A stretch of 64,000 bases of DNA from Asterochloris sp. CNOR1 (lineage: Eukaryota; Chlorophyta; Trebouxiophyceae; Trebouxiales; Trebouxiaceae): the NCBI GenBank assembly GCA_963969365.1, contig OZ017747.1, positions 1,240,001 through 1,304,000 on the forward strand, in the 5' to 3' direction. The position numbers were made by a program, and so were the translations under genes. A model generated the notes under the pieces. The model was given only the letters and a program-made list of their open reading frames with translations. It ran no database searches and had not been told where the DNA came from. Shown here piece by piece: positions 39,501-51,600 of the stretch (position 1 is the first letter of the stretch; each line of letters starts with the position of its first letter).

Positions 39501-42500
39501 CAGCCCCAATCAGCAGCAGCAGCCCCTGCACAACTCCAGACTGGTAGACGTCCACCTCCAGAACCAGGGCGTCTGCTGCATTGCCGCTGACATCCAGCAC
39601 ATTGTAATTGACCTGATACCTGCAAGGGTGAAAGCACCTCATGTGACCAGCAGCCATTGTGCAGAATACACACTGCTGTGAGGGAACATGCCCTGTCTGC
39701 AGCAGCAGGCGCAAAGGCCAAATACTGCGGCAGGGGACAAGCACCCCCTTGTATCAGCAGGCATATACCCTGCCCCTTCCCTTATCTTGACTTGGCTGCA
39801 GGGCACTGGTGGCACACACAAGCTGGTGCAGGAGTACTAAGCAGCGCTTGGGGGTCCACTGCCACACACCCAACACCCACACAGCATTGCCATGGTTTGG
39901 GATATCCAGCTTGCACTGCCGAGAATCAGATGGGCTACCTAGCAGGGTAGCAGAGGCCCTGCTGCAAATAGGTGAGGGGGCAGGGGCTGCAGGTGCCGCT
40001 GCTGGCATCCAGACACTTCACCATAGGAGATGCCACAACGCTGTTTGAAATGTCGCGGCCCTTGGAGTCAACAGCCACTGCTGCGCAGTTGGCGGCACCT
40101 GCAGACACCCGACGTTGTCCAATGGAATGCTGGCCACAGGCCAAGTTTTCAGTAGTGAGTGCTGTTTAGCGCAGGCACACCAGGGCTCACCTTGACTGCT
40201 GCAAGGCAGCAGAGCCACGCCAGCACTGGAGCCATACTCGATGAGCAGCCTCCCGCTGCCACCAGCCAAGCCAGCCATGGCAGTGCTCAGGGACAGCACA
40301 GGCTTGGTGGCATTTGTCACCAGCTCAACCAGCTGGCAAGTTAATTTAAAACATCCACTTGGACAGTCAAAGAAGCCTGCAGCAGGGGTGCAAGGCAACT
40401 CATTATTATGTAGCATGAAGTACTGAAGCAGCATGCCACAACCATGCGCTGCTGTTGCCTGTGTCGCATGGTGAAGTCAGCACAATGACGCGGTCAACGG
40501 TTGCATTGCTGAAGGGCGGCTCTGTGTCAAACACGACGAAAGGTATTCTGAATACTGTGTTGGTTGGGGCTGAATTGTCCGGCCTGCAGTTCTGCAGTCC
40601 GACCCGCCAGAACTCTTGACCTGCAGTGTCAGCAACTGCCAACTTGTCAGCCCTGATGCACAGCAGCAGCACTGCAGTCAATCTGGCCAGGATCAGCCGG
40701 GCGGTGCACAGCAGCGGTGTTGCAGCGATTTGGGCAGTCCTGCTGTGGCTGACCTGCACAGCGTGCTGCAAGGCAGCTTGCAGGAGGACAGGCCACAATG
40801 CTGGCCGTCAGGTTGCTGCCCGCAGCACTGCTGGCGTTGGCCCCTGGTTCGCATGGGCTTGCGATGGTTGGAGTCACCCCTGCTGGGCAGGCTGCATATG
40901 TACTGAAACGCTTCAGCGGCAGCACTTGGGGCAGGACATAGGTGTTCAGCTGTATGCGGGGTGGCGGGCGCAAGGCTGGCAGGACGCTGGGGACGCAGAT
41001 GCCATACCGAGGACAAGCATCTGCAGTCAAACAAGCTGTTTGATAAGTAGACGCCTGGTGACACCATCAGTGATTCAGTGACACAAAAGACGTGCCCATG
41101 GGACAAGTCTTTTGCATTGTCATTCTTGCTGCAGGCAGGCAGCACTCAGGCAGCCATGGGACAGAAGTGTGCGGCCACGAAGGTCATAACTAGTGGTGTG
41201 ACTGAATGCTTTGCCCATCTGCAATTCACCATTGAAGGTGCAGATGGTCTCGTTCCCAGAGCATGGTTTTGTGGTGTTGCTGGCCACATCTGCTGGGGTT
41301 GCGGCAGGTGTGGCAGATGGCGATGTGACTGGCGTGCTCCATGGGGTGCCTGTCAGTGCAGGCGCTGCACTGCTGACAGCAGTAAGTGTTGGCACGGGAG
41401 TGGCTGAAGCTACTGCACTGCTTGTGGACGTAGAGCTTGCTGAGGTTGATGTTGGGGCTGCACACAGGGAAACCTGTTCAGCACTTACAGAGAGCGGCAT
41501 TCCCGTTTACTCTGCAACTAACTCAAGCAAAAGATTTCAGGGCCGCTGACAGCCGGAGGACCACGGATAGCCCTGCCGCAGGAGGCTTGCCTAGAGTGGC
41601 GGATGTCGAAGTTGCAGCCATGGTGGGTGCAGCTGTGGGAGCTTCAGCGGCCACTGTGATTGTCAGAGGCGGCGCTTTGGTGCTGGGCACAGCTGTTGAG
41701 GTCACTTGCATTGTGGCAGTGGGAGGAGCTGTAGACCCATTTTCGGCTGTGGTGGGCTGCTGACTGGTGCTTGGCGGAGCGGTGCTGGGCTCCTCAGTTG
41801 TAGTGCTGGGAGGCTCAGTTGAGGGCTCTTCAGATGTGGTGCCAGGCAGAGGCAGTGCCAGCGGTCCAGCAGTTGCTAGCATAGGCGCCGCAGCTGTCTT
41901 GGGCGCCTCAATGGAGCTGCTCGGCACCGGCATGGTATTGCTTGGCGCAGCACGGCTGGCTGACTCTGCACTAGTGCTCGGCTGAGCGCTTGTGAGCTCG
42001 CTGCTGGGAGGAGCAGTGGAGGGCACTTCTGTGGAAGGGCTGGGCTCAGCGCTTGTGGGCTGTCCAGTCGTGGTGCCTGGGGGTGCTGTTGAGGGCCCCT
42101 CTGCACTTGTGCTTGGAGGGGATGTGCTGCTGCTCGGTGGGGCCATGGTGGGCACCTGGGCTGTGGTGCTCAATGGCGCTGCTGTGCTTGTGGTGGCTGG
42201 CAGGGCTGTTGAGGGCTGCTCTGTGGTGCTGCTGGGTGCCTGCGTGGTGGTGAATGAAGGAACCAACATGGGCTCCTCTGTGGAAGTGTTGGGAGGAGCT
42301 GTGGACGGGGCCATCTGCGTGGTGCTGGGAGGCGCACTCAAAGGCTCTTCCGTGGTGGTGCTTGGAGTGGCAGGTGTGGATGTGCTGGGAGAAGCCGTGG
42401 AGGGCCCTTCACTGTTGGTGGTTAGCACCACTGTGGTCAAGGTGGGCACTGCAGTGCTTGTTGTGGCAGCTGCTGTGGTTGCTGCCCTTGTGGTGGTGGG

Positions 42501-45500
42501 CTCTGCAGTCGTGGTCGAGGGCACCCCTGTGCTGGTGGTTGGTGCCGCCGTAGATGTTATCTGCTGCGCCATGGTGGTGGGCGCAGTAGTGGACATTGCG
42601 GGTGCCTCGGTGCTGGTACTGGGCAGCGCTGTGGTGGTGGGCTCTGCGGTCGTGGTCGAGGGCGCCTCTGTGCTGGTGGTTGGTGCTGCCGTAGATGTTG
42701 TCTGCTGCACCGTGGTGGTAGGCGCAGCAGTGGACATTGCGGGTGCCTTGGTGCTGGTGCTGGGCAGCGCTGTGGTGGTGGGCTCTGCAGTCGTGGTCGA
42801 GGGCACCACTGTGCTGGTGGTTGGTGCTGCCATAGACGTCGTCTGCTGCGCGGTGGTGGTGGGCGCAGCAGTGGAATTCGCGGGTGCCTCGGTGCTGGTG
42901 CTGGGCAGCGCTGTGGTGGTGGGCTCTGCAGTCGTGGTTGAGGGTACCACTGCGCTGGTGGTTGGCGCTGCCGTAGGCGTCGTCTGCTGCGCGGTGGTGG
43001 TGGGCGCAGCTGTGGTGGTGGGCTCTGCTGTCGTGGTGAAGGGCACCACTGTGCTGGTGGTTGGTGTTGCCGTAGACATTGTCTGCTCTGCCGTGGTGGT
43101 GGGTGCAGCTGTACTTGTCGCGGGTGCCACTGGGGTCGAAGGCGCTGTCGAAGTTGTTGGCGGTGGTGGACTGCATCATGACGCCAATGCAGTCTGGGGC
43201 ATGTTGCATCAACCCATCTGGTGAGCAGTCTGCAACGTCAGCAGGCACTGCACTTGCCTTGGGGGTGGTGGCGGGCTGTCAGGTGGGGATGGACTTGGCG
43301 GTGGCGGCGGACTGCAGGCAGGAGGCAGCTCTTTGAGACAGCCAGCTCATAAATTCGAGACAGTAGGACGCAGTGTCAGTCCTTGCGCGACAGGCAACAT
43401 GCAAGGCCAGAGAAGCTGCAAATGGGTCAATGCAACAGTGGGAAGTGTCAGCAAGTCCTGTTGGGGCCATAGCGTCAGAAAACTTGATGCAGGCAGGTTT
43501 TGCATCTGATAACAGCTTGCAGACTGGGTGAGTTGCTGTGCTGCAAGCTGCACAGCTGACGGGATTCAGACTCAGCTTGAGCAAGCCCTGCAGCTGCCGA
43601 CTGATGCTTTTGTTTGCTGCAGCATGGCTACACTCAGCTGAGCTATTGCGGTTGCAGAGGTGATTGGCTGTCATGGGGGCATGCAATGCGGCACATTTAG
43701 GTGCTCTGGACAGTTGCAGGACCGCCAACGAAGGGAGCTGATGGCAGTGACTCTAAGGAGATACAGCAACAAGCACTCTGGAAGGGGTGCACTTGGGGCA
43801 GAGGCCTGCAGGCTGAGGCAACTGACATTGGCTGAGGAAATAGACCACATGTGCAAAGACATGGCTGGGCGTCTGTAGGAAGACAATGTGCAGAATGGTG
43901 GCAGAGCACGAAGCGCTGGAGGCAATGGTGGCAGGCCATGGCATCAATAGCTTGGCACATGCACAAATGCAAGTCACGAACACACTGAGCAAGTACGCAA
44001 CACCTGCCTAGGTGGTGATGGGCTTGGTGGCGGTGGGCTCGGTGGCGGTGGGCTTGCTGGCGATGGTGGACTGCAGCAGACGGGATGCACGTCACATAGC
44101 CAGTTAGTTTAAAAATGAAGTTGAGCAATGCAGGCACCCTGATGCTGCCGTGCTGCAGCCATGGATACAGTCAGCACTGTGCTTGCCTTGAAGGCGGAGG
44201 AGGGCTGCAGTCAGCAAGTAATGGCACATTGCTGAGCAGAAGCTGCAGGCGGCTGAGTGCCAAAATGAGCAAGTACAACTGGCAGGGACCTACCTAGGTG
44301 GTGGTGGGCTCGGTGGTGGCAGGGTTGGTGGCGGTGGCGGACTGCAGACATGAGGACGTAGTCTGGTCACATAGCCAATTAGTTTTGAAATTGAGCAATG
44401 CAGGCACCCTCATGCTGCTGTGCTGCAGCCATGAACACAGTCGGGGCTTGCCTTGAAGGCGGAGGAGGGCTTGGAGGAGGTGGAGGGCTGCAGTCAGCAA
44501 GGAATGGCAGATTGCCTGGCAGAAGATGCAGGTAGCAATGAGCAAGCACAACTGGCAGGGACCTACTCAGGTGGTGGTGGGCTCAGTGGTGGCGGGCTTG
44601 GTGGCGGCGGCGGACTGCAGACATGAGAACGCACTTTGGACGGCGCTGTTGGACCAATCAACAGGGGAAATATTGTAGGGGTCAAGCTGGCACCGCACGA
44701 GGCAGCAGTGAGAATCGTCATTGCTGTGCTTGCCTTGGAGGCGGAGGAGGGCTTAGAGGTGGAGGGCTGCAGTCGGCAAAGAATGGCAGCTCACTTAGCA
44801 GCAGATGCAGGCAGCTGAGTGCCAAAGTGAGCAAGTGCAACTGGAAGGGACCTACCTAGTTGGTGGTGGGCTCGGTGGTGGCGGGCTTGGTGGCAGCGGC
44901 GGACTGCAGACATGAGGACGCAGTTTGGACAGCGCTGTTGGACCAATCAACAAGGGGGACATCGCAAGTGTCAAGCTGGCACCCCATGAGGCAGCTGTGA
45001 AAATGGTCAGCGCTGTGCTTGCCTTGGAGGCGGAGGGCTTGGAGGTGGAGGGCTGCAGTCGGCAAAGAATGGCAGATTGCCTGGCAGAAGATTCAGGCAG
45101 CAATGAGCAAGCACAACTGCAAGGGACCTACATAGGCGGTGGTGGGCTCGGTGACGGCGGGCTTGGTGGCGGCGGCGGACTGCAGACATCAGGACGCACT
45201 TTGGACGGCGCTGTTGGACCAATCAACACAGGAGATACTGTGAGTGCCAAGCTGGCACCCATGAGCTGAGCTGTGAAACTGGTCAGCGCTGTGCTTGCCT
45301 TGGAGGCGGAGGGGGGCTTGGAGGAGGTGGAGGGCTGCATTCGGCAAAGTGGCAGGTCACTCCAGCAGAAGCTGCAGGCAGCTGACCGCCAAAATGAGCA
45401 GGTATGACTGGAAGGGACCTACCTAGGTGGTGGTGGGCTCGGTGGCGGCGGGCTTGGTGGTGGCGGCGGACTGCAGACATGAGGATGCAATTTGGACAGC

Positions 45501-48431
45501 GCTGGTGGATCCACAAGAAACTTTGAAGAACATGAGGAGTGCCAAGCTGTACAGATCACCCCTTCTCCGCCTCTAAAGCAAGCACAGTGCTGCTGCTGTG
45601 AGGCAGCCAGGACAATCCTCAGCACTGTACTGGCCTTGGAGGCGGAAAAAGACTTGATGGAGGTGGTGGGCTGCAGTCAGGACGGAAAAGGGAGATTCCA
45701 AGCAGAATTTGCAGGCAGCTGACCGCCATGAAGAGCTTGTAGAGCTTACAAGACCAACCTGGGTGGAGGCGGCGGACTTGGTGGCGGCGGGGGACTGTGA
45801 ACAACAGGATGAATGTCAGCCAGCAACCAAGAACCCTGAAGAACTGTTAACTACCAAGGTGTGCAAGGCATGCTCCTGCTGCTGTGCGGCAGCCATCACA
45901 TCAATCAGCATTGTGCTTGCCTTGGAGGCGGAGGAGGACTTGGAGGTGGCGGAGGGCTGCAGACGAGTCACGAAGTCAGTGGTGAGGGCATTGACAAACA
46001 GCTGGACGCAGAGATGAGCATGTACAGCAACACCTGCCTGGACGGTGGCGGGCTTGGCGGCGGTGGACTTGGCGGCGGTGGCGGACTGCAAGCAGGCCGG
46101 TTACACATGAAATTGCGCACAAGCAAATGACCAAAACACATAAACCCTTGTAATGAGCATAACGGTTCTGCTGCGTTCTTAGGATGGTGAGCTCTGGCAG
46201 CCTCATGCTTGCCTTGGAGGGGGCGGCGGACTGGGCGGAGGTGGAGGACTGCAAGAACAGTTTCTGTCAGAAGGCCATGCCGAGGACTCATCATACAAAA
46301 GCATAGCAGGCAGCATAGTGGCTCAGCAGCAACACACAGCATGCCTTGGGGGTGGCAGCGGACTTGGTGGCGGCGGCCTGCAGGCAGAGAAGTCTTGGAC
46401 AGGGTTCCTTTGATTGTTAAGGCGCTTTGGATAGCCAGCATGACATATGAAGCACCAGCGACTGCAATGCACTTGCCTTGGAGGTGGACTGGGTGGAGGA
46501 TTGGGTGGTGGCAAGGGGCTGCACCGTGCAGACACACAGACACTTCAGGTTCTTGGAAAAGACCACACGTGAGGCACTTTATTCACCTGACCCTTGAGTA
46601 TCAATTGATGCATGCCATCAGAGAGTGTCCACTCCCAATGTCTCAGCTGCCGGCCAAATGCATTCTGGCAAGCAGCACGAGGCAGCACGGGGCTGTGAGC
46701 ACGCGGCAGCTGTCAAACCGCAAGGGGTGTACCTGGGAGGTGGTGGAGGTGGGCTGCGCAGCAGAGAGCAGAAATGGGGTCAGAACAGGGCGAATTGAGA
46801 GGTCACGCCGCTGGACAGTGACCTACAAGCACAGAGCCATGCAGCCCACCTTGGAGGTGGTGGTGGAGATGGGCATGCCTGCAGCGACGCACTGATGTGG
46901 TAAGAGCTCTGTTGGGAACACACGAGCAGCATCCACTCAAACAAGGCTTGCCTTGTTCACCAGCGTGCTGGTGAAATTTGTGGTCAGAGTGAAGTTCCAG
47001 GCTGGTGCTGGCCCGCAGAGGATGGGATTGCGAGCCACATCGCTGCACAGGCACACACCTTCAGCTTTCAGACAGAGTGGCCACCAAGACTCAGTTCACT
47101 CCAGCAAGACAAGCTGTTCAAAGGACAGGTGCAGTGCTGCACAAGCAGCAGGCAGGACAGGCCAAGCCTCATCTGAGCTGAGCTGAACTGCAGCTCCTGT
47201 GGGTCTGTGTGGACAGCTTTGTGATCAACTCCTTTTGGCTGGCATGCTATCTAAATGCAGTGACTCACAACATGGTGAGGGCGGTCATGTTTGTGTAGTT
47301 CTGTGGAATTTGCATCATGAAGTTGTTGTTGCTGGCATTGCTGCATGCGCACAATGGCAGGGAGTTAGCAGAGATGCAGCTGCGTGGCGGATGAGTGGGA
47401 AATCAGAGCGCATGCGACCAATCCACATGCAAGACAACTGATTGACAAGCGCATAATCATCAAATACGGCATGTAACAGAAGCATGTCAGCAGAGGTTGA
47501 TATCTGGCCGCAGGCAGAATATCTCGCCGCAGGCTGCCGGTCAGGGCCTGCAAGCATCACAGACGAGCAAGGTGCAGAGCTCACAATGAAGCCAGACTTG
47601 TGCAGCTGTTGAGCTTTGGCGACATCGTTCCCACCAACGAAGAAGAGCTGATGTTGCTGCAGCCAGATGCAGATGATATCTCAGTCACACTGAGGTATCA
47701 GCCATGCAGGTAGTCTGGCTGAAGTGCAGGCAGGGTATGATGCTTCACTTCAGGATCAGGGGCAGGGCCTGTCTGCCTTCCCAGCAGTCCCTGCCCCAGC
47801 ACGGTGCTCACATGCTGCTGACAGCGCCTGAAGTGCTGCAGCCCACGCCATAGTATGTGCTGGACCATGAGCCTGTGCAGACCAAGCCCAGCAGCTGGCT
47901 GCAGACGCAGACAGTTCCACTCCATGAGCTGAAGATGCCTTTGGGGTCGCTGCTGATGCCGGTCTTGAAGCCAGCAGTGCAGGAGGCTGCAGACACGTGG
48001 GCAGTACACAAGACCAGCCTTGGCATCGTGGATGAGGCCGGACTTGAAACCTGTGCAACAGGATGCACTGGCAGCAACCAAGCCAGCCAGCAAGCCAGCC
48101 CTGCCGCTGTGGTTCTGCTTGCAATTGTGATGTGGATACCAGTAGAGGCAGGTGATGGCCGCCTCCAGAAATGGACCAGCAGCAGGATCTGCTGTGGCAG
48201 GCGCAGCAGGGGCGTGTGTTTAAGACATAGGTACCCACCGTCGTCTGCAGCACATTGCCAGGCACGCAGCTGTGTGAGGAGCACCACCCATGCTACTGCG
48301 GCCCTTCCCTGCAGCAACAGGCATTACAGTTGTGTGCCAACATTGGCAGCTGTGCATTTGAGGTCATTCAAGCAACCCCAGCTGAGGGCATGTCAATCAA
48401 GTGCACATGACATTAAACAACTTACTTTCAT
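30590..48431 (-). CDS. Giant LRR / Ser-Pro rod / mucin / polycystin-like membrane protein
   Basis: Exon 1 (ATGAAA, 48431-48426) joins GRAAVAWVVLLTQLRAWQCA (exon from 48308), a clean signal peptide. Next (from 47986) is an LRR N-cap, FKTGISSDPKGIFSSWSG. Then come phase-2 LRR exons (SLVGTMSPKLNSCTSLASL; NNNFMMQIPQNYTNMTALTM) and a C-cap, DVARNPILCGPAPAWNF. About twenty micro-exons (46.88-43.25 kb) encode Ser-Pro4/5. A Thr/Ser/Pro mucin-like exon follows (43.18-41.6 kb), then Cys-rich and HYR/cadherin-like exons (41.0-38.7 kb). Polycystin-type segments come next: YDPVFDTSSALWQLDEVDQE, GSTQVDYMQTPYGFFPFNY, and DGDYLDGETHTLDVKLISYS. Membrane segments include ILVDVVKALLTLGFLMYLGC, YLAFVSCVEVLSNLMVAAA, LLHLAIVTAVALLMLSCLLF and FLLSVVPLLLKTCVFGIILG. 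A long disordered Ser/Pro/Gln tail ends at 30590. The pore region diverges from PKD2, so channel activity is inferred. Phase carries across most joins checked; some extracellular and tail exons remain unresolved, so a split into two genes cannot be fully excluded. Confidence 0.68.
41477..43178 (-). repeat. Mucin-like Thr/Ser/Pro stalk with 141-bp tandem repeats
   Basis: One long exon (about 43178 to 41595) encodes a Thr-, Ser-, Pro- and Ala-rich stalk. The part at about 42490-43110 consists of four copies of a 141-bp (47-codon) unit plus a shorter one; each contains TTTAEPTTTALPSTSTEAPA-like text. A GC-AG intron (ag|gcaagc donor) then joins in phase 1 to a further Thr/Ser-rich exon (APTSTSASSTSTSS...). 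Dense O-glycosylation is likely. The region is open on both strands because the repeat lacks stops; the minus-strand reading is the one that splices in phase with its neighbours. Confidence 0.8.
43254..46880 (-). repeat. Tandem array of ~20 phase-2 micro-exons encoding Ser-Pro4/5 motifs
   Basis: Two alternating exon types recur. Type 1 is 48 nt, tccgccgccaccaccaag... ending cct ag before gtaggt, and encodes SPPPPPSPPPPSPPPP. Type 2 is about 36-42 nt, ccctccacctcc... ending cca ag before gcaagc, and encodes S-P5-S-P4/5. Each starts with one base and ends with two, so ag|t or ag|c rebuilds a Ser at every junction. Approximate minus exons: 46.87, 46.75, 46.5, 46.37, 46.23, 46.06, 45.94, 45.78, 45.65, 45.45, 45.32, 45.16, 45.04, 44.88, 44.75, 44.6, 44.47, 44.32, 44.19, 44.04 and 43.29 kb. 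The two-exon unit repeats every 274-290 bp between 44.3 and 45.4 kb, with intron sequence also conserved. One junction near 45.14 kb gives Ile instead of Ser. Confidence 0.85.
43330..43670 (-). other. Possible Cys-rich exon inside the Ser-Pro rod
   Basis: Between the last two Ser-Pro exons the minus strand is open for a Cys-rich stretch (CNRNSSAECSHAAANKS, then VSCAACSTATHPVCKLLSD, ASLALHVACRARTD). The spacing of Cys and amphipathic segments looks like a small extracellular domain, perhaps pherophorin-like. No donor joining it in phase to the next Ser-Pro exon was found, so it may be skipped or intronic. Confidence 0.35.
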
Positions 48432-48673
48432 GCAGTTGGCCTTTGCAAGCCTGCTGGCATCGTGAAGCTCCAGTGCCATTGGATTATCTAGCCCTGCGGC
48501 TCTGGCTCAAGCAGGACCGAGGATAGCTTCATGTTGAGCGCGTACTTATCAGTCAACCGTGGCTGATCTGTGTTGACTCGTTTATTAGTCATTACTCTTG
48601 GAGTCATCATGCTCAATCTACTCTTAAGTGTGGCCCGCTGCTCTGCTTAAATTAACCAAGCAGACGGTGCATC

Positions 48674-51600
48674 TCAGCAGACATGATACTGAGTATGCAC
48701 AACGTGACGAACTCTGAAGAAGTCTTCTGCAAGCGGGCCCTCAAGGTGGACCTCTCCATCTTCAGGGCTGGCCTTTACAATGACTTTGCCGCAGACCAGG
48801 GCGCCAGCCTGCCACTGAGCAGCGATGCCAGCATCAGCCAGTGCCTGTTTCAACCTGGACAGTCGCACATTACCTGCACACAAGAGTGGCATCGTCGTCA
48901 ACATGACACCTTGCTCGCAGCCTGGCCAGAGGAGCACCACCAAGAGCGTACCAATGAAGATGCCTCCAGTGGCGTCAGCCATGTGCTGGTCGCCAGCCTC
49001 AATCTCAGCAATGATGCCCTGCATGGCGATCACCTGTCTGAGTGCGCTGGCAGCCAGGGCAACTGCGGAGGTCTCTTTGCTCAGACACCACCAGCAGAGG
49101 AGTCAACAGCTTCCAGCAGCACTGTCAATGACCAGCGCTCTCAGCACCTTGCCCAGCAGCTGCAAGCCTGTCAGGCAAGATGTTGACATAACCCCACACT
49201 GCCTGGGTCTGTCAGCTCGCAAATAAAATGAGCAGACTGCCCTGCCTGGGTGACAGCCAATAGGCCAGCTGCCGATAGGCACCTGTCAGCCCTCACAGCA
49301 CCCCAGCAATAGCCTAGCAGTACCTCAATGCCGGCTGCTTGATCCGGAGCAGCTCTACACCCATCAGCCTTTAAGATATCCTCAGAGCACTGCACAGCAT
49401 TACCTCCTGGTTGGCTGTTTCAAGCCCAGCTGCAACGCCATCCACCCACGCAATCTGGTAACTGCCCAGCTCCCGCGTGTTCATGGTGGACATCAGGTCG
49501 TTGGAGATGTAGGTCAGGAAGGAGGGCAGGGGTAGGGATACGTCCAGCGCCTCGCCTTCTGCGGGTGTGTACACCCGGGCCTGGAGGCTGCCCAGCTCGC
49601 GAAGGCAATCGGCCTTCAGGGAGTCAATGCTCTACAGCAAAGCCAAGCAGAGCTCTTGATGAGGACAGAGTTGGCTTGGTCAAGATAGAGGCACATACTC
49701 CACAACATTGTCCCCTATGCCCAGCTAGCACAGGAAGCTGGCCTTGAAGGGGACCATGCTTTGCAGCGCAGCCAGGCAGAGCTCAGTGAAGGCAGACTTG
49801 GGCTGGCTGAGACAGGGGCACATGCTTTGCGCATGGTGTTGGAGGCTGCCCAGCTATCTGTAGGCAATTGGATTTCTGGCATTCTGTGCTCTGCAGCTTA
49901 ATCACCATTGCCCTTGGGGTGACCAACACAACTTGCATGCAACGTCGTGCTCTTTACCAGGCAGACATGGATGCCTTAATTTAGACAGACCCCTCCAGGC
50001 TGCGCGGGAGCGCAAATTAAGCAGGCGCCCCATGACACAGGTAGCAAGACTGGCAGGCATGGGAAAGAATTCACAAGCGCAGGTGCGCCAGTGCAAAGAG
50101 ACTACCAGCCACAGCCCACCTCAGGGCGGCCGTGCAGGATGATGATCTGGCAGGGTGCCACCTGCCCCAGTATCCTGCTGATGCTGGCCCTGTCTGTCCT
50201 GCCCTCGAAATCAACCAGGCTGGTCTGAGCGCGCATCGGCACCATGAGGGTCCTGGAAATGACTTTGGTGGGAATCTCCCTCGGGTCCTCTTCAGGCTCC
50301 AAGGTCTCATAGCCAGCACTGCCTGCAGCATTTAAAGTTTTGGAGCCAGGCCTGCTGCCTCTGGAGGAGGGCTTGATGCCACATTCGGTGCCTGGAGCGC
50401 TGCCCCAAACACAGTAGGACTGTTGCATGGCAGTCTGCACATCTGCATGAAGGGAGGCTGACTGCAGCGACCATTGCTATGAACCAAGCCTTGCTGCACA
50501 TCTGCAGACGGGAGCGCTGTCTGCAGCAGCATTGGCACATGGCCTGTATGACAGTCCATGGCTTGAGCCCAGTGCAGCTGCAATGGCAGGATGTTTCTTG
50601 GGGCCAGGGAAGGCAAGGAGTCTGCATAGCTAACAGGTGGCATGGAAGGCCAGCCCACCTGGTAGCAAGGCTTGCTGTGAAGCACATTCGCCCGGCCTGA
50701 GGGCTGCCCCAAACTCGTCCCATTCTTCCTGATCTGACTCATCTTCAAATGGGAACATTGGAGCAGCAGCACCCTGCAGCTAGACCTGCTTGTCAGAGGC
50801 TGCTCAGCTAGATGATGTGATGAGTTTCCACGCACTTGTGGGTGGCCAGATTCACAACTTTCGAAGGCTGATAAGTGGCAAGAGATGGGCGGGCACCAGA
50901 GGCTGACCTTGGGCACTTCAAACTTGTCGATCAGGACGTCAATGGCTGGTGTCTCCTCGCCCACGCTCTGCAGCGACACCTGGGTGTCTGAGCTTTTCAG
51001 GCTCTGCAGCTCAGCAGAGTTGCCTGAGACTGTGCTGTCTCTGCGCTTCATGGTCCCTGATGAAGACCTGCGAGACAAGCACAGAATGGTTGCCTGCTGT
51101 GCACTCAGATGGCAAGCCTCGCCCCGAGCATCTTGGGAAGCTTTGATAGCAAGCTGGGCAGCAAGTTGCAGCCAAAGAAGACCTTAAGCAAATTCAAGGG
51201 CAAAACAAGTGGCTGTAACTGCGCATCTGCGCCGTTGCTCGCAGCTATACTCATGAGCACTACATGGGCACCACCACCAGCTGATAATGGGCTGACAGCG
51301 CGCCTTGCAGCGGCAGCTACAGCAGCTGCTGCCAGTGCCTCTATTCTCATCCTCAGCTGGATCACTGATTGAACATGAGACAATGTCAGCTGAGCAGCAC
51401 CTGCATGTCTGACCGCAATATGGGCAAGCTAAGAGATCTCAACTAAGGCAGCACCTGACAGTGCGCTCCGCAGCGGCAGCAGCTGCGGCTAGAGCGAGTG
51501 CCTCCTCCTGCTCCTGCAGCCGCCTGGCACGTTCAGCATCCTGCAGCTGCTGGGCTTCGTGGGCAGCCAGCTCAGCGCCCTCCAAGGGGACGCGCTGACC

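Noticed and set aside
41992-43224. 410-codon plus-strand frame, Val/Gly-rich
   Set aside because: Antisense of the mucin-like repeats. The minus strand splices in phase with flanking exons and has a sensible Thr/Ser/Pro composition.
47808-48317. Start of the giant gene at 48317
   Set aside because: That codon is TTG. ATGAAA at 48431 with a gtaagt donor joins in phase 0 and gives a better signal peptide.
43254-48431. A separate pherophorin- or extensin-like gene upstream of the polycystin gene
   Set aside because: Exon phases continue from the Ser-Pro exons into the mucin exon and on to the next exon, and no stop or start separates them; kept as one gene with stated doubt.
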